Shown here in pieces: positions 1-12,959 of a DNA stretch of 64,000 bases (within the stretch, counting starts at the first letter, position 1; every line of letters starts with the position of its first letter). Origin of the DNA: Calamus simplicifolius (Eukaryota > Streptophyta > Magnoliopsida > Arecales > Arecaceae). The position numbers and the translations under genes are program-made. The notes under the pieces are model-generated. The model searched no databases and was not told the origin of the DNA. It saw nothing but the letters and a program-made list of their open reading frames with translations. The stretch lies in NCBI GenBank assembly GCA_900491605.1, contig UESW01004354.1, forward strand, positions 360,243-424,242, given 5' to 3'.

Positions 1-120
1 TTGAAGTGATTTGGAAAGAACCAGGGACCTCAGTATTTCACTAGTTCCTACTCTTCACGAAGACTTTTCCTGGATCAATGAACAGGAATGTGTGCGCACA
101 CACGCAAACATGCGCACGCA

Positions 121-150
121 GAGAGAGGGAAAGAGAGAGAGAGGGAGAGC
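121..150. repeat. GA-rich microsatellite
   Basis: A purine-only stretch dominated by GA dinucleotides, interrupted by GGGA. It lies in the intron downstream (minus strand) of the exon at 224-322 of the E3 ligase gene. It creates a low-complexity reading frame on both strands that is not a gene. Confidence 0.8.
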
Positions 151-223
151 TAAGAGTGCAAAGTTCTATATTGAAATGAAACATGGCTATCTCAACTGAA
201 TGTATGGCTGATAAAGAATATAC

Positions 224-2002
224 CTCATAGGACATATTATCAATGTCCATCCTCATCTCCCTGTGCTCGTCATAGAAGCTCAGGCCTCCTAAGGAAAAAT
301 TTGTCTCTAGCATCAATAACTGCTGCAAGGAAGGAAAACCTCTTTTAGTTAAAACAATATAAGAAGCAGGGAACTAGAACACAGATCAACAACCTCATAT
401 GTGGACTCCGCATCTTGTTCAATCCTATCTAAAGCCAACAATACCTGCAATGTGTCATAATTCATGATTCAACTTCAAATTCTCAGACACAATACATAAT
501 TACTGAGTATATAGCAAATATAAACACTAATTGGATTTTTACTCAAAAAAGGAGAAGAAGCTAGTTAACCCGTGAAATCTTTCTGAAAGAATTCTAGCAG
601 GATTTTGGGGTAGAAAAAATATAGTGATTACAGCTAATAACCATGCACAACTAAAGTATATAAGAAATGGCTGTTACGGAAGTGTTGTTATAAAGACCTC
701 TGCAATTCTGTCCACATTGAAGCGTCTGTAGCCATCTCTATCTCTCAGAGAGTCACGGGGAAAATGTGTGCCGCCATCTTCAGGATGAGAAATTGTTCTA
801 TTTCGGGCAGCCCTGCTACTTGAACCTGGATGTCCAGATGAATTGAACACAACATGTGGCAACTCTATGGAAGATGATCGTGATGAGCTCTCTGGAACAG
901 CTTCTGCAATAGAAACTTGATTCTCCTGCAGGTCAGGGATCACAATAGGCTCATGTACTGGAAGGGTAATGCCGACCCCTTGACCAAAAAATCTTGCTCT
1001 CGAATCCCCAGTAGAAGCACGGCCGATTCTAACTGAAACAGCACCATCCCTACTGGTAGGTTGGTTCCTGGTCCTTATCAAAGTTTGTTGAGGCATTAGA
1101 TGTTCTGGTAGGGTTCCACTTGACAAAGAAATGTCTGTATGTGTAGAACCTGAATATCTTCCAGTTGAGGGGGCACTTGTGCCCTTGCCCTTGGCAGCAG
1201 AATTCTCTCCACCAGAAGGTCTCTTTCTGATTGCATCAATCCGCCTATTGCGATTCAAGTCAGAGGATGAATGACTTGATGGAAGTACATCCGCTACTGA
1301 TGTGCAACTTAGAGTTTTAAGACCACAGTTATGTGGCCCAGTACCCACACCCTGTGAACTAGGCCGAGCAGCTTTGCCAGAGTTTCTAGATGCATAAGTA
1401 GAATGCCGGCATAAAGATCTTGAAGGAACAGCCTGATTGCCAGAACCCAGTTGATGGTTGATTTGCTTATTCGGCTTTGAACTCGATGCCATGGTGTAGC
1501 TACTTAACCCTTCAAGAACGGGCAATTCAAGTTCCCCCATATCAGTCAGTACTGTCTGAATGCTGCTTGTTGTGGGATTGGATTCTGAAAATAATGAATC
1601 TAATATCTCCTGTGATTCGCTACATATTTCTTCTAAGAGATCTTGCGTATTATTAGTATCTGAATCCTCAATATTACCCTGCCTGTTGCTACTTTCTTCT
1701 ATAACCTTCTCTTGTTGTAATATTTGCTTCTGTCGCTCCTGAAAAGACTTTTGGTAAGCACTATCAGACTTTCCAGCAATGGTCTTACTGCTCGTAGAGC
1801 GAGAAGAAGCCTTCACATTTTTGGCTTTTTCTAAGCCATCAATCTGAGTCCCTTTCATGGAGTTAAGCCTGGTGCTGCATCCTAATCTGTTGCAATACCG
1901 AATGCTTCTATCATCTTGGTTCCGATCTCTAAAAACAATGCCCGACCCTCTATTGGAAAAACTATGCCCTCCAGCAGCTTTCTTGCTCACATTTTCATCC
2001 AT
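224..2002 (-). CDS. RING-type E3 ubiquitin ligase, MBR/RHG1A-like, 5' exons (3' part off the window)
   Basis: I recognise this as the N-terminal and middle part of a plant RING-H2 E3 ubiquitin ligase of the MBR1/2 and RHG1A-like family. The large exon is 698-2002. It starts at the ATG of MDENVSKKAAGG, chosen because relatives begin with MDE; an upstream in-frame Met at 2035 exists. It carries the family signature CNRLGCSTRLNSMKGTQ, then long Ser-rich disordered sequence. Two small exons follow at 394-444 (LLALDRIEQDAESTYE) and 224-322 (QLLMLETNF to DIDNMSYE). All junctions are in phase 0 with clear GT donors (697/696 and 223/222 on the minus strand) and CAG acceptors. The exon joined to 224 and the RING itself lie beyond position 1, so catalytic cysteines cannot be checked. 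The proposed role, E2-dependent ubiquitin transfer, is from family knowledge. Confidence 0.85.
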
Positions 2003-3831
2003 TTGGAAACCAAAATTTGAAGATAACTGTCGCAAATTTCAATAGGCAAAGGATGATTCCTCAGTTCTTCAAATGGCAATTTAAAGTTGTGAAGAAATAG
2101 CAGGAATGGAACATTTCTAATTGCGCCAACTAAAATAAGTCACCATAAAGAAAATAAATAAAAGAAGGAGAACATAGCGGTGTTGCAAAAAAAAAAAAAA
2201 TATTCTGGGTTCAATAGAGAAAGGGTAGAGCGTCACAAGTTTCAACCAACAATCAAATCAGAAGGAAAGATCCTAGAGTTAGCAAATGTCTCGTGAGCAT
2301 TTTAAAATCAGTGCTTGCAAATGAGGGGTAAAGGGAAAAATTACAAACCAATATTCAGAAGAGAGCAGTGGAACCAAGAAAAATAGATCAATTATTTATA
2401 TAAAATATTCAAGAAATATTTTAAATAAACAATCATATCTTCTCTTGCATGTTTCATACCTGAAACATACCATGCACATAAAGAAGCTAATCTAATACAC
2501 TGCATGACGAGGTCAAATCTCCTTCCTGCCCATAAGTTTGTCATGCTTTTTATTCTTCCCCCAAAATCTTAAATAGACAAAGCTGCTTTGTGACATGGTA
2601 AGGAAGAAGAAATTTGGAGATTAGAGAAAAATGAAGGCAATTGAGAAAAGACATCATCCCAGATGATGACATGATGCATCCAACTTATGCATATACCAAA
2701 CATGTATGATTAAGAAGGGCAGCATTCTGTGCCTTACTGTTACAAAGTAAATTTTATTTGCAGAACTTTCTGTATTTCAACTGAAAGAAACTGTTAATTT
2801 TGATGCCATGCCCTCATCACAGCTTTGTGTGATATGCCAGCGAAGGAAAATATAAATCTTCTAAACTGAAGAGCCAGATCCTGCAGATCATCATCAGGAG
2901 AACAAAAGAAGTTTCTTATAGCGTCAAAACATATTTAAAGGGAAATTATATAAAGGTTGATAAACCTCCATCTATATGCAAAAAAAAAAGAGTCTTTCTT
3001 AACCTACAACATAGCAGACACAGGATAGAGATGGCATAGGTGAAAACATGCAGAACCATTGATTTGAGGGGAAAAAAGAAAAAAAGAAAAAGGAATTGAA
3101 GTTTCTGAATGAGCTCGACAACAAAAACAACAACAGACACAAGATGATATATAGAGATAACAAAAAAAAAACCTTGATCCCATTGAGTTCGGCTACATGA
3201 AATGAGTTCAGAAAACAGGATATAACGAACAGAGAGCAGAATCTTCTGTCAACAAATGAAAGAAACGTATCTAATATGATTTCTTTCCAAGATGGCAACA
3301 ACTCAGAGGCCAGAATCTTAATCAAATAATGCAAAAACTTATCCAATAAACCATACATCCCAAAGAATCGACCACCATAATACAACATGCACTTAACTCC
3401 CCTCCCCTTTTCATGGATGATTTACAAATAGAACAGATTGAAAACTGCTTAAAATCAAACTCCAACGAGGGTCGCTAACGACGAAAAAGATCATCACTTC
3501 ACAGATAAGGTAAAACAAAATCTGTTAGGGTTATAAACCCAACAAATATCAAACAGATTACAAACCGTCAAAACCAAAAAAGCGAAGCTCCCATGAGCTT
3601 TGAGCTATTCTCACAGCATCCACGATCGCACGTCATACACACACACACAATCAAAAAGATCGCTACCTGAGGCGACGAAAACGCTCAAATCATCAAAATT
3701 GCACATGCCCTAGCACAATGATCAGACCTTTCAACAAAGGCTGGAATTTTCAGATAGAAAAGATCAAAAAAACAAACGATCAAACGGAATCAAAAGGAAA
3801 AAAAAAAAAAAAAACCTATTTTCGTCTCTAC

Positions 3832-4080
3832 CTTTCTTGGCGGCGTATTCGGCACGCAAGAGAAGAGCCCGAAGCTATCGCTCCGCAGGGAGAGGAGATG
3901 AGATCAAATGAGACGCGCCTAACAAACGAGATCCGAGGCTTTAATACTCTCCCACCAAACGAAGCCCAGGGGGCGCAGCAGCCGGAACCGAATAGAGGTG
4001 GAATCCAAGCCCTAAGATCTGCGTCACGATTTGGGGTGATGGGTGATGGGTGATTGGGGTTGGCCCACGCTTTCGTGGAC
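3832..4080 (-). other. Probable 5' UTR first exon of the E3 ligase gene
   Basis: On the minus strand this GC-richer block ends in AAG|GTAGAG, a good splice donor (GT at 3831/3830). It sits about 1.8 kb upstream of the ATG at 2002, as expected for a 5' UTR intron in this family. The right-hand limit is a guess. The plus-strand frame at 3718-4053 and the minus-strand frames here have no recognisable protein. A second donor-like site, CTCAG|GTAGCG, lies near 3668 and could mark another UTR exon. Confidence 0.4.
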
Positions 4081-6492
4081 CGCACACGGGAGGGAGCAGT
4101 GATCCAATCGTCGGATCGTCCACCTACAATTTTGTACCCTCCCGCTTATCTCGTTTTTAATTTCCTTCTTTTATGATCGCAGGTAATTTAAAAATCGCTT
4201 TTTTTTTTTCCTTTTTTTAATCTTTTCTATTCCTGCCTCTTCTTCCACCTTTTCTTCCCAAAACCCTAATCGATCGGCGGTGCTATTCATTTGGATCTCA
4301 ATTTGGAAAAAGATCGAATTTTTATGCTTTTCAGACGAATTTGCGGCAGGCGGGAAGAGGAGGTCGGATTTTGATTCTACCTTCAGTTAGCAAACGTGAT
4401 TTTAATCACACGGGAGCCAGCTAAAAACCTTTGCCTCGCTTCTTTGGGAAGCGGCCAAAATTCCCGTGAAGGGATTGAATGAGAGAAAGAAGGGAAAACT
4501 CTTTGAAATGGAATGGAATCGCTAAAATGGACAAAAAAAACAAAAAAAAAGGGAAGGGAATCAATCCAGCGAGCTTTTTCTCTCCTGGTTCTCCTGCCTT
4601 AATTGCCCAAACAAACAAACAGGGGTGAATTTTAGGGTTCTTCTTCACCGAAAGAGGCGTCGTTATTGATTTAAGAAAATATCATTTGTGATAAATTTAT
4701 CAGGACACGAGATGATGTGCTATTCCCTCGAGCAACAGTTCATCCCGGTTATAAGTAATCTAGACTATACTATAAGAAAAGAACTCATTGATGGTCTAAA
4801 CTAACCAAAACACCAGCAACCGACCAAAATGACCGGCGAACTAAATAAATATACTTACGTACTCTCCAGTTTGGTGAACTATAGCATCATTTATAAAAAT
4901 GCGAAGATGATTTCAAGTTAATTATCCTTCAAGTAACAACACGATGCGCCATCGATGAACAAGGAAGTTAAGAAAAAAAAAAAAAAAAGCAATGAAAGGC
5001 AAAATACAAAATTTATCCTATGACAAGACTTCTTAGGATTCTTATATTTTGCTTCGATTCTCTCATGACACATCAACATCGCATAGGGACAGGTGGGACA
5101 TGAACAACATATCCTATGGGCTTAGCTGAACCCCCTCTTATCATGTGCCGTACCAGGCATCATTTCATTAAGAGCAAGTACTTTTTTTTTTTTTTTTGGG
5201 AATAGGATTGTGGCAATTGTAATTAGACTTTAAGGAGCTCTAAAGAAGCAATTAGCCAAGTCTAATCCATCCAGAAACTAAAGCATCTCCACTGGTGGGG
5301 AAAAAGATGATGATTACTTGAAAAGAGACCGTCAGCTTTGGGCTCTATGCCTCTCTCTTTGCTTTGAAAAGCTGGAGGAATTTTCTCAACAACGCCACCT
5401 TTAACAGCTTTTTAGACCATTGGAGTGGAATTGCGGTCGTAGGAAAGAAATAATATTTCATATTTGGAACAGTCAAGGAGGTTGGGGTCATACTTGATTC
5501 TCTCCTGCACGCTAAGGACGCTAATTCTACGTAGGTTGGCTTTATATATGTATATAATATTCTACGTAGGTTTATATTTGTAAGAAGTTGTTTGATAAGG
5601 TTATTGGAATTAGCTAATAGTGATTGGGGGCTAATAACTATCATATGAAGCTAGCTGATTCCTTACGGCTATCAGCAGGTTGAGATCGAGTTTGCTGCAT
5701 GTCTTTCGTAGGAATAGTCATGAGATAGAATTAAATTTCGATCATTATTTCCCTTGAAAATATTAAGTTTTAGATTCCAAGAAAATTGACACACTGATGA
5801 ATTTAGCCTAGCCATTGCAATGAATCCAAATTTGTGGTTCAGTTAAGTTCAAAGATGAGACATAATCCTAGCTAGCAGCTACCATAAACATAAAATTTAT
5901 CAAAAATGAAACCTGGTCACCGGATTTGCTTGATCTAATACATTAAGCTTATGAGCAAGCCGAAAATCGATCCATGCCAAGTTGCTCCCATGATGACTAA
6001 ATTGGGCCTGGTTCTAAACCAACCAATAATATCTTATGATACGAGTAAATCAGTCTTTTAGCCCCCAGTGTATTAAAAATTATACCCATGATGCATGAGA
6101 GCTTAGATTTGTAGGTGAAATAGTCGTCCATGAAAAAGGATGGAAGCCATAGTTGAGCTTATCTTCTCTCTCACACACACACATCATAAATAATGTGGTG
6201 CAGTACCATCCTATGATTTGATCCAACTAGTTCATGATTTTCTTTCTCACATGTGTCCCGAGGTCATAGACTTACAGCTAAGGCGACAAATTGCAATCAT
6301 CCATCTTTTGGCAAGAGGTGCAAAGGGTATCTCATTCCATGGGACCATCTGATGTATTGTTCTTGTGTTGGCACGGTGCAAGTGGGTCTATTAAAAATAA
6401 CTCTGATCGAGCCTATCCTGAATGGTGACTTGAAGTTGAAAATGAAATAAAACTAAGCTTCCATTAACTTTCTCAGCAACTATTCTAAAAGA

Positions 6493-6529
6493 GTTCAATC
6501 TCAATCTCAATCTCAATCTCAATCTCAAA
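6493..6529. repeat. (CAATCT)n hexanucleotide microsatellite
   Basis: Five to six consecutive copies of CAATCT are visible. It encodes an Arg-Leu dipeptide run on the opposite strand, which is an artefact. Confidence 0.9.
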
Positions 6530-7640
6530 TAGGATTTGAGTTCTTTTGCGTGCAGATTTAGGCTCAACAGTAATTTTAATATCGCCAACATCGCCCGCCC
6601 GCTAGGAAACGTATCCCACCCTGATGATAACTATGACACGAGAAACATGGTTTGAAGGGAAGCATCACAATTTTTAATAGGCAAATAGTTAAAAGACTGT
6701 TTCAGAATGTCCGAACTAAAGTGTTTGGCCTTAAGAGAAAGTAGGCATATATAGTTCTTTTGTTCCTTTGGTTAAGTTTTGATCATGGAATATTAGGTTG
6801 TGGTCGCTTGGATTTTCCTCTCGATTTCTTTAATGGACATTGAAAAGGATACTTGATGATCTGTGGATCCTCCATGTGGCGTTATATTTGGCCATTCCGG
6901 TTTGAGTTGGTGCCGTGGGTGCCCGTCAACAGGAGGGGACTGTGCTCGCCATCAGGCTTACTTGCCGTGACAGTCCGTTTCCTTCCATTGTTTAGTGAAA
7001 GGCAGACCAAGTCCACTTGTGTCCATATAAAATCCGAAGACTATCCTAATGTTGCTTGTGAAGCTTTGAAAATAACATAACTAAATCAGGATCTCTAGCA
7101 TCTATCATGGATTTTGATCGCATTATTGATCTATATTTTTAATTTTTAGTTATTGGCACTAATTTCTCAGCCACACATCAAGAGTCCATGATTAATGTTT
7201 TTGTTGGAGTTGGCTTTCTTCATTTGGGATTTGGTTCCGTCTCTTTAAAAATTGATCCTAGAATTTGTTTGTGACTTTGAAGAAATTTACATGTTGAGTT
7301 TTGTTTTCCCCATCTTTAAGGAGATTATTTTTGAATTTATTTTTATTTTGTAAGAAATTATGCTAAGCATTTACTTCAACCTTTATATCAATCTAATTAT
7401 AATATGTTACAATTATAAATATATATGCAGACTCCTTCACAATTTGAATTGCAAAATATTCAACTCAACTCATTTAAGCATTTTCCCATAGGGTTAGCTA
7501 CATGAACCTATTGTCTCTACTCTGCTCTATTCAGAATGATTTCATAAAATTTTTTCTTTCCACAATAAAATGATGAGAATTCATCAAATAATTTATTATA
7601 AAAATTATAAATTAGAATATATTTGACTACTCAAAAAAGA

Positions 7641-7715
7641 AAGAATTTGTAGTATAAAAAAAGCACTAGCCTATTATTAAGAATTCATAATATAAAAAAG
7701 AACTAGTCTATTATT
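7641..7715. repeat. Two-copy tandem duplication, about 38 bp
   Basis: Two adjacent copies of about 38 bp, each starting AAGAATT and ending CTATTATT, differ by a few bases. Nothing else is recognisable in it. Confidence 0.7.
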
Positions 7716-7816
7716 GCTCATTACCTTTAATAATTTGAGAAGAGTAATATTTGCTAGACTTAAATGAAAAAAGAAGGGTTACATATTACCATATAAGTCC
7801 AATTAATCAATAGGTA

Positions 7817-8476
7817 TGATATGGCTGATCGAGCCGCGTTAGAGTTAACGGAGGAAACAACTGACGGGACCCTAGCCTCGGCCTTGGCCTCGGACCTTAT
7901 GTCCCCTCGGCCTCGGGCCTTATGTCCCCTCGATCTTGGACCTTGAGTCCCCTCGGCCTCGGACCCAGGTTTCCTTTACCTCGAGCCGCCTGACATTGTC
8001 ACGTGGACCACTATCCATCTGCAACAGCCATGTGACCCACTAACTGTATGCAACTGCGCGTGGCCACTACCCGTAACGGCACATGTTTGACACGACTAGG
8101 TCCACCTGCCATCTGTGGCACTACGCTTGGCAGGTGACTGGCGAGGCAAGACACCTCTGACATGTGCAGCCTGTCCCTGTCAGCCTGGCCACCCGTCCGC
8201 TACCATAGCATCTCGGAATTAGTCACATTCCGAAAACGGAAAAGGGGACCTTCGAATAGGTATAAGAACCTACACTCACAATAAGGGAAGGATCGGAACT
8301 CAAGCTCTCTAGCTATTTTCTACTAGCTCTTTTCTTCACTGTTTCTGAGTCGCTTACTTGAGCGTTGGAGGATCCCCACCGGTGCAACCGGTCTCCAGAG
8401 ACTTTCTTGGAGGAGCTTCTTCGAGGAGAAGGATCTTCTTTTTCCGGCGTTAGAGGAACGTGACTTGGCGGCAACA
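7817..8476 (+). repeat. 5' LTR of element A
   Basis: It begins TGATATGGCTGATCGAGCC and ends GGCAACA just before the primer-binding-like site. It matches 16525-17190 over nearly its whole length. A TATA-like TATAAGAAC at 8261 lies where element C has its TATA box. The first part contains several short CCTCGGNCCT repeats. Confidence 0.85.
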
Positions 8477-8479
8477 GAT

Positions 8480-8496
8480 TGGTGCGCCAGAAAGGG
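8480..8496 (+). other. Primer-binding site of element A
   Basis: TGGTGCGCCAGAAAGGG follows two bases after the LTR end. Element C has TGGCGCACCAGGAAGG at the equivalent place. The TGG start is the usual complement of a tRNA CCA end. I cannot assign the tRNA. Confidence 0.6.
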
Positions 8497-8559
8497 GGGG
8501 AGAGAAGAAAGCTTCAAACCAATCAGCTACAGATCCTTCTTCCCCGAGCAGTCGAGAAG

Positions 8560-9796
8560 ATGGTGATGACATACGCAGGAGATTTCCACAAGCCACACCA
8601 GGGGGCATCACTAGGGAGCTGAGCCGCCGGAGGTTGACCCCCTTGCTTCCCAGGTCGGCATTTTCGCTCTGCCATCGCCACCGCCACCGCAGCAAGACGA
8701 TCGGATTGCCGCCTTGATCATGCAAGTACAATCGCTAGTGGCGGTGGTTCAGGTTCTGCAGCAGCAGCTGGCAATCGCGCAGCAACAGCTGGAGCTACCC
8801 TCATCGATCCCAGGGGTGGTCCAACCCAGCCAGCAATCTTTCGGAGGAGATCTCCCTTCCGGGAGGTTTGCTATCATCGCCCTTCGCCCATGCATCATCG
8901 TCGGGAAGCCTCTAAGCGGCCTTGGTCCCCTTCTCGCCACGCCAGCGCTTCCCCTAAGCGGCGGCATGGGAAGGATACGGAGCACATACGTCTGCATCGC
9001 CGCCACCCCTCTCCGTCCTTGGAATCTTCAAGGGAGGGCCCTTTGATGGCTAGATAGCTCGCTGGACCGGGCAATGGCTAGATGAATACAACCAGCAGCT
9101 GGAGGAGCTCAACCGCAGGATCACCAATCCGCCGGAGGTGGATTACGACAGCCGTCCACATTGTCCCACCGTATCATAGAGGAGTTGATTTCGACCCAGT
9201 TTCACCTTCCTTAGCTGGACCCATATGATGGCACCACCGACCCTCTAGACTATCTGAAGAGTTACAAGGTCCTGATGCAGGTCTAGAGGGCAACCGACTC
9301 CCTACTTTGCATCGCCTTTCCCATCACCCTGAGGAAGGCAGCCCGAGCTTGGTACTCCACTTGCTGCCGTGCAGCATCAACTCTTTTCGACAGCTTGAGA
9401 GGGCCTTTCTGGCACACTTCGACACATGCTGAAAAATCCCGCAAGTGGCGGATAGCTTGTTCTCCGTCCAGCATAGGAGCGGCGAGTTCCTGAGAGACTT
9501 CGTCGCCCGTTTCAAGGAAGCTGCCCTCGAGGTCTACAACCTTGAGGACTCAGTGGCCACTCTGGCTTAAAGCGAGGGCTCTGCCCTTCCCGCTTCACCT
9601 ACTCTCTCGATAAAAAGTTGCATGGTTCCTACGCTGAACTGCTGAGCCGGCGCAGAAATATATCCATGCCGATGAGGCCGACTCCTCCCGGCGCGAGGCG
9701 ATGGGAGTTCCAATAAGAAGCAAGCCCGTCCCGAGCCTCCTGAGGCTCGACCCAGAGGCCCGAGCCTCTCCGCCGACCAGACAACCGACTGCAAGC
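8560..9796 (+). pseudogene. gag relic of element A
   Basis: The start at 8560 (MVMT) matches the MVVT start of element C's gag. A Gln-rich stretch follows (QVQSLVAVVQVLQQQLAIAQ), then the Retrotrans_gag region near 9210-9600 in several frames, including DPLDYLKSY-like and LRKAARAW-like equivalents. Stop codons and frame shifts interrupt it (for example near 9286). It stops abruptly near 9796, where element C continues into a Cys-His knuckle and protease. It is a pseudogene by inspection. Confidence 0.7.
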
Positions 9797-9799
9797 GAT

Positions 9800-12700
9800 C
9801 AACTTCTCACTTTTCTATGAGCCAATTCTGATATCTTCGTATGATCGGCGTCTGACATGCCGGGTATACCCGGGGAGGTAATTACCTATCGACTAAACAT
9901 CAGTCCGGGATATTGACCCATTCAGCAGAAGAAGAGAAGCTTCGCCCCTGACCGGCAGAAGGCCATCATGAGGAGGTTCGTAAGCTAGTGGTCGCCGGCC
10001 ACATCCAGGAGGTCTACTATCTCGACTGGCTGGCCAACGTCATGATGGTTTGCAAGGCCAGGGGGAGCTGGAGGATGTGCATCGACTTCACTGATCTTAA
10101 CAAGGCGTGCCCCAAGGACAGCTTTTCGTTACTTCAGATTGACTAGCTGGTGGACGCCACATCTGACCACGAGACCCTCAGCTTTATGGACGCCTTCTCA
10201 GAATATAACCAAATTAAGATGGATCCGACGAACAATGAAGCTACTTCATTTGTGACGAGAAGGGCACATACTGTTACAAGGTAATGCTCTTCAGACTAAA
10301 GAATGCTGGGACCACCTATCAGAGGCTGATAAATAAAATCTTTGAGGATCAGATTGGGCGCAACATGGAAGTGTACGTGGACGACATGCTAACCAAGACT
10401 ATCCGTACCGCTGACCATGTTGCTGACCTTGTGGAGACCTTCAGCAATCTTTACCGATTCCAGATGAGGCTGAACCCCCGCAAGTGCGCTTTTGGAGTTA
10501 CAGCAGGCAAGTTTCTAGACTTCATGGTGATGCAGCGGGGGATCAAGGCAAACCTCGATAAGATCCGAGCCATCCTTGACATGAGGCCCCGGGCTAGCAA
10601 GAAGAGGTGTAGCGCTTGACTGGGAGGGTGGCAGCCTTAAGCCATTTCTTATCCAAATTAGCAGAAAGGTGTCTGCCTTTCTTCAAGGCGCTACGCAAGG
10701 TCAATGGCTTTGAGTGGATGAAGGAGTGTCAGAAAGTCTTCGAGGAGCTGAAGAAATTTTTATCCACTCCACCGTTGCTATCTAAGCCACGGGGCGGGAA
10801 GGAGCTCTTTCTCTACCTTGTAGCTTCCCTTAAGGATGTCATCTCGTGCTCGTCCGCATGGAGGCCGACGGATTTAGAGGCCAGTTTATTACACCAGCAA
10901 GGTGCTTCATGAAGTGGAGACCAGGTATTCCAGAACTGAAAAGATCATTTTTGCCCTGATCGTCTTCGCTCAGCGTTTCAGACCTTACTTCCAAGCCCAT
11001 CCTATTGTGGTGCTCACAGATAGCCCCTTTGGACGATCTTATCCCGTCCTGACACCTCTGGCCGACTGGCTAAGTGGGCCACCAAGCTGGGGGAGTTCAA
11101 CTTGTTCTTTTGGCCGAGGTGAGCAATAAAGTCTCAAGTGCTAGCCGACTTCCTGGTCAAGTGCACGTGGGCTGAGGAGCAACCAGAGGAACCGCCCTCG
11201 GAGTCCTCGGAGATGACAACCGAGGCAGGAGAGGAGGACTGGATTCTTTATGTGGATGGCGCATCTAACTCACAGGGGAGAGGAGCCAGGCTCATCCTCG
11301 TGAGCCCAAAGGGAGAGACGTGGAGTACGCTCTCCGTTTTCTTTTCCCCGCCACCAACAATCAAGTGGAGTACGAAGCCTTGCTAGCGGGAATGAAGCTG
11401 GCCGAGGAGCTTGGAGCAAGGCGTCTCAGAGCCTTCACTGACTCTCAGCTTATCTCTGGGCAAGTTGCGGGAGAGTATGAGGCCCAAGATCCCACCATAT
11501 CCCATTACCTAAGTAAAGTCCAATCCCAAGCCTCCCTTTTTGCTTACTTCCGTGTCAGTTACATTCCCAGGGGAGAGAACGCCAGAGCCGATGCACTATC
11601 CCGTTTGGCCACTTCGGCCATGGGGCCTTGGGAAGAACATACGTGGAGCATCTGGAGGTCCCAAGCATCGAGGCCATAGAGGAGGCCCTACCGGTCGCGT
11701 AGAAGCCCTCTTGGATAGACGCTTACATCCGGTACCTTACCGATGGTGCCCTCCCAAGACCCTGCTGAAGCTAGGCTACTCAAGCGACGAGCTCCAAAGT
11801 TTTTGATAATGGACGGGCAACTCTACCGAAGGTCCTTCTCATACCGATCCTCAAGTGCGTTGGCCCCACGGAGGCTAATTACATCCTCTGCGAGATCCAC
11901 GAGGGTATCTGTGGGAGTTATCTGGAGGGCAGAGCCCTAGAATACAAAGCCCTGCGCCAAGGATACTATTGGCTGACATAAAAGAGGATACCGCCAAGCT
12001 AGTTCGAATGTGCGATAGCTGCCAACGACACGCCAACATCCAGCGACAGCCGACTTCTCAGCTGAACCCCCTGGCGGCCCCATGGCCTTTTGCTTAGTGG
12101 GGGATGGACATCTTGGGACCATTTTCTCTGGCCTCTGGCCAGTGTAGGTTCCTACTTTTTTCTAAAAATCTATAATCTGCCGGCTTGGACTGCCGCATAC
12201 CCTCATCATCGACAACGGTCGGCAATTCGATAATGCTCCTTTTAAAGGATTCTGTACCAAGCTGGGCATCCATCAGTGCTTCACCTCTGTCGGTCACTCC
12301 CAACCAATGGGGCGGCCGAGGTGACGAACTGCACTATCCCTCAAGGACTCAGGGCATGGCTGGACGACTTCAAAGGAAAATGGGTGAAGGAACTCCCCAA
12401 CGTGCTATGGGCCTACCACACGACGCCACGGCTTCCACCGAAGAAACTCCCTTTAGCCTTATTTTTGGGTCTGAGGCTGTTATCCCTATGGAGATTGGCG
12501 TTCCAAGTCCCCGAACGGAGTCTTACAACGAGGAGGACAACTTGAGCCAGCTACGAGCCAATCTTGACCTCGTGGAGGAGGCGCATGACAGAGCGTGGCT
12601 CAGGATGGCTACCTACTGATAGCGAACCACCAGGTACTACAATGCTCGCATTTTCTCTCGGACGTTCTTTCCAGGGGACCTAGTCCTCAGACAGTCTGAG

Positions 12701-12861
12701 GTCTCGAAACCAACAGAAGGAGGCAAACTATCACCAAATTGGAAAGGACCTTATTGGGTCACCGAAGCCCTCCACCATGGAGCGTATCAAATTGAAGGAC
12801 TGGATGGAAAGTTGCTCCCCGGACCTGAAATTATGACAACCTTCATCGGTACTACCAGTAA
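9800..12861 (+). pseudogene. pol relic of element A (RT, RNase H, integrase)
   Basis: Recognisable blocks in order are an RT fingers region with CIDFTDLNKACPKD near 10078-10122 and RT palm with VYVDDMLTK intact at about 10370. The connection domain follows, then RNase H with YVDGASNSQG near 11250 and TDSQLISGQ near 11440. Integrase zinc and core fragments lie at 11940-12600, and a C-terminal GDLVLRQSE-like tail ends in YYQ and TAA at 12859-12861. At least half a dozen frame changes and stops break it (for example near 10145, 10618 and 11130). There is no protease. Confidence 0.85.
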
Positions 12862-12959
12862 TGTACTCCTTTTTTATATTGGGTTAAGTGTTTGTATTCT
12901 TTTGGGCCTACCCGTCCCATATTCTCGACTAATAAAAATGTGTTCGAGCAACCTATCTT

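Larger units (their letters stand above)
4100..7816. other. AT-rich intergenic DNA, no gene seen
   Basis: I see no credible coding region here. It contains homopolymer runs (for example T-runs near 4200 and 5180), a small hexanucleotide repeat at 6493 and a two-copy duplication at 7641. The short frames have no family resemblance. Confidence 0.6.

Noticed and set aside
3718..4123. Three short ORFs near the 5' end of the E3 ligase gene
   Set aside because: They overlap the likely 5' UTR exon and promoter, with no family resemblance.
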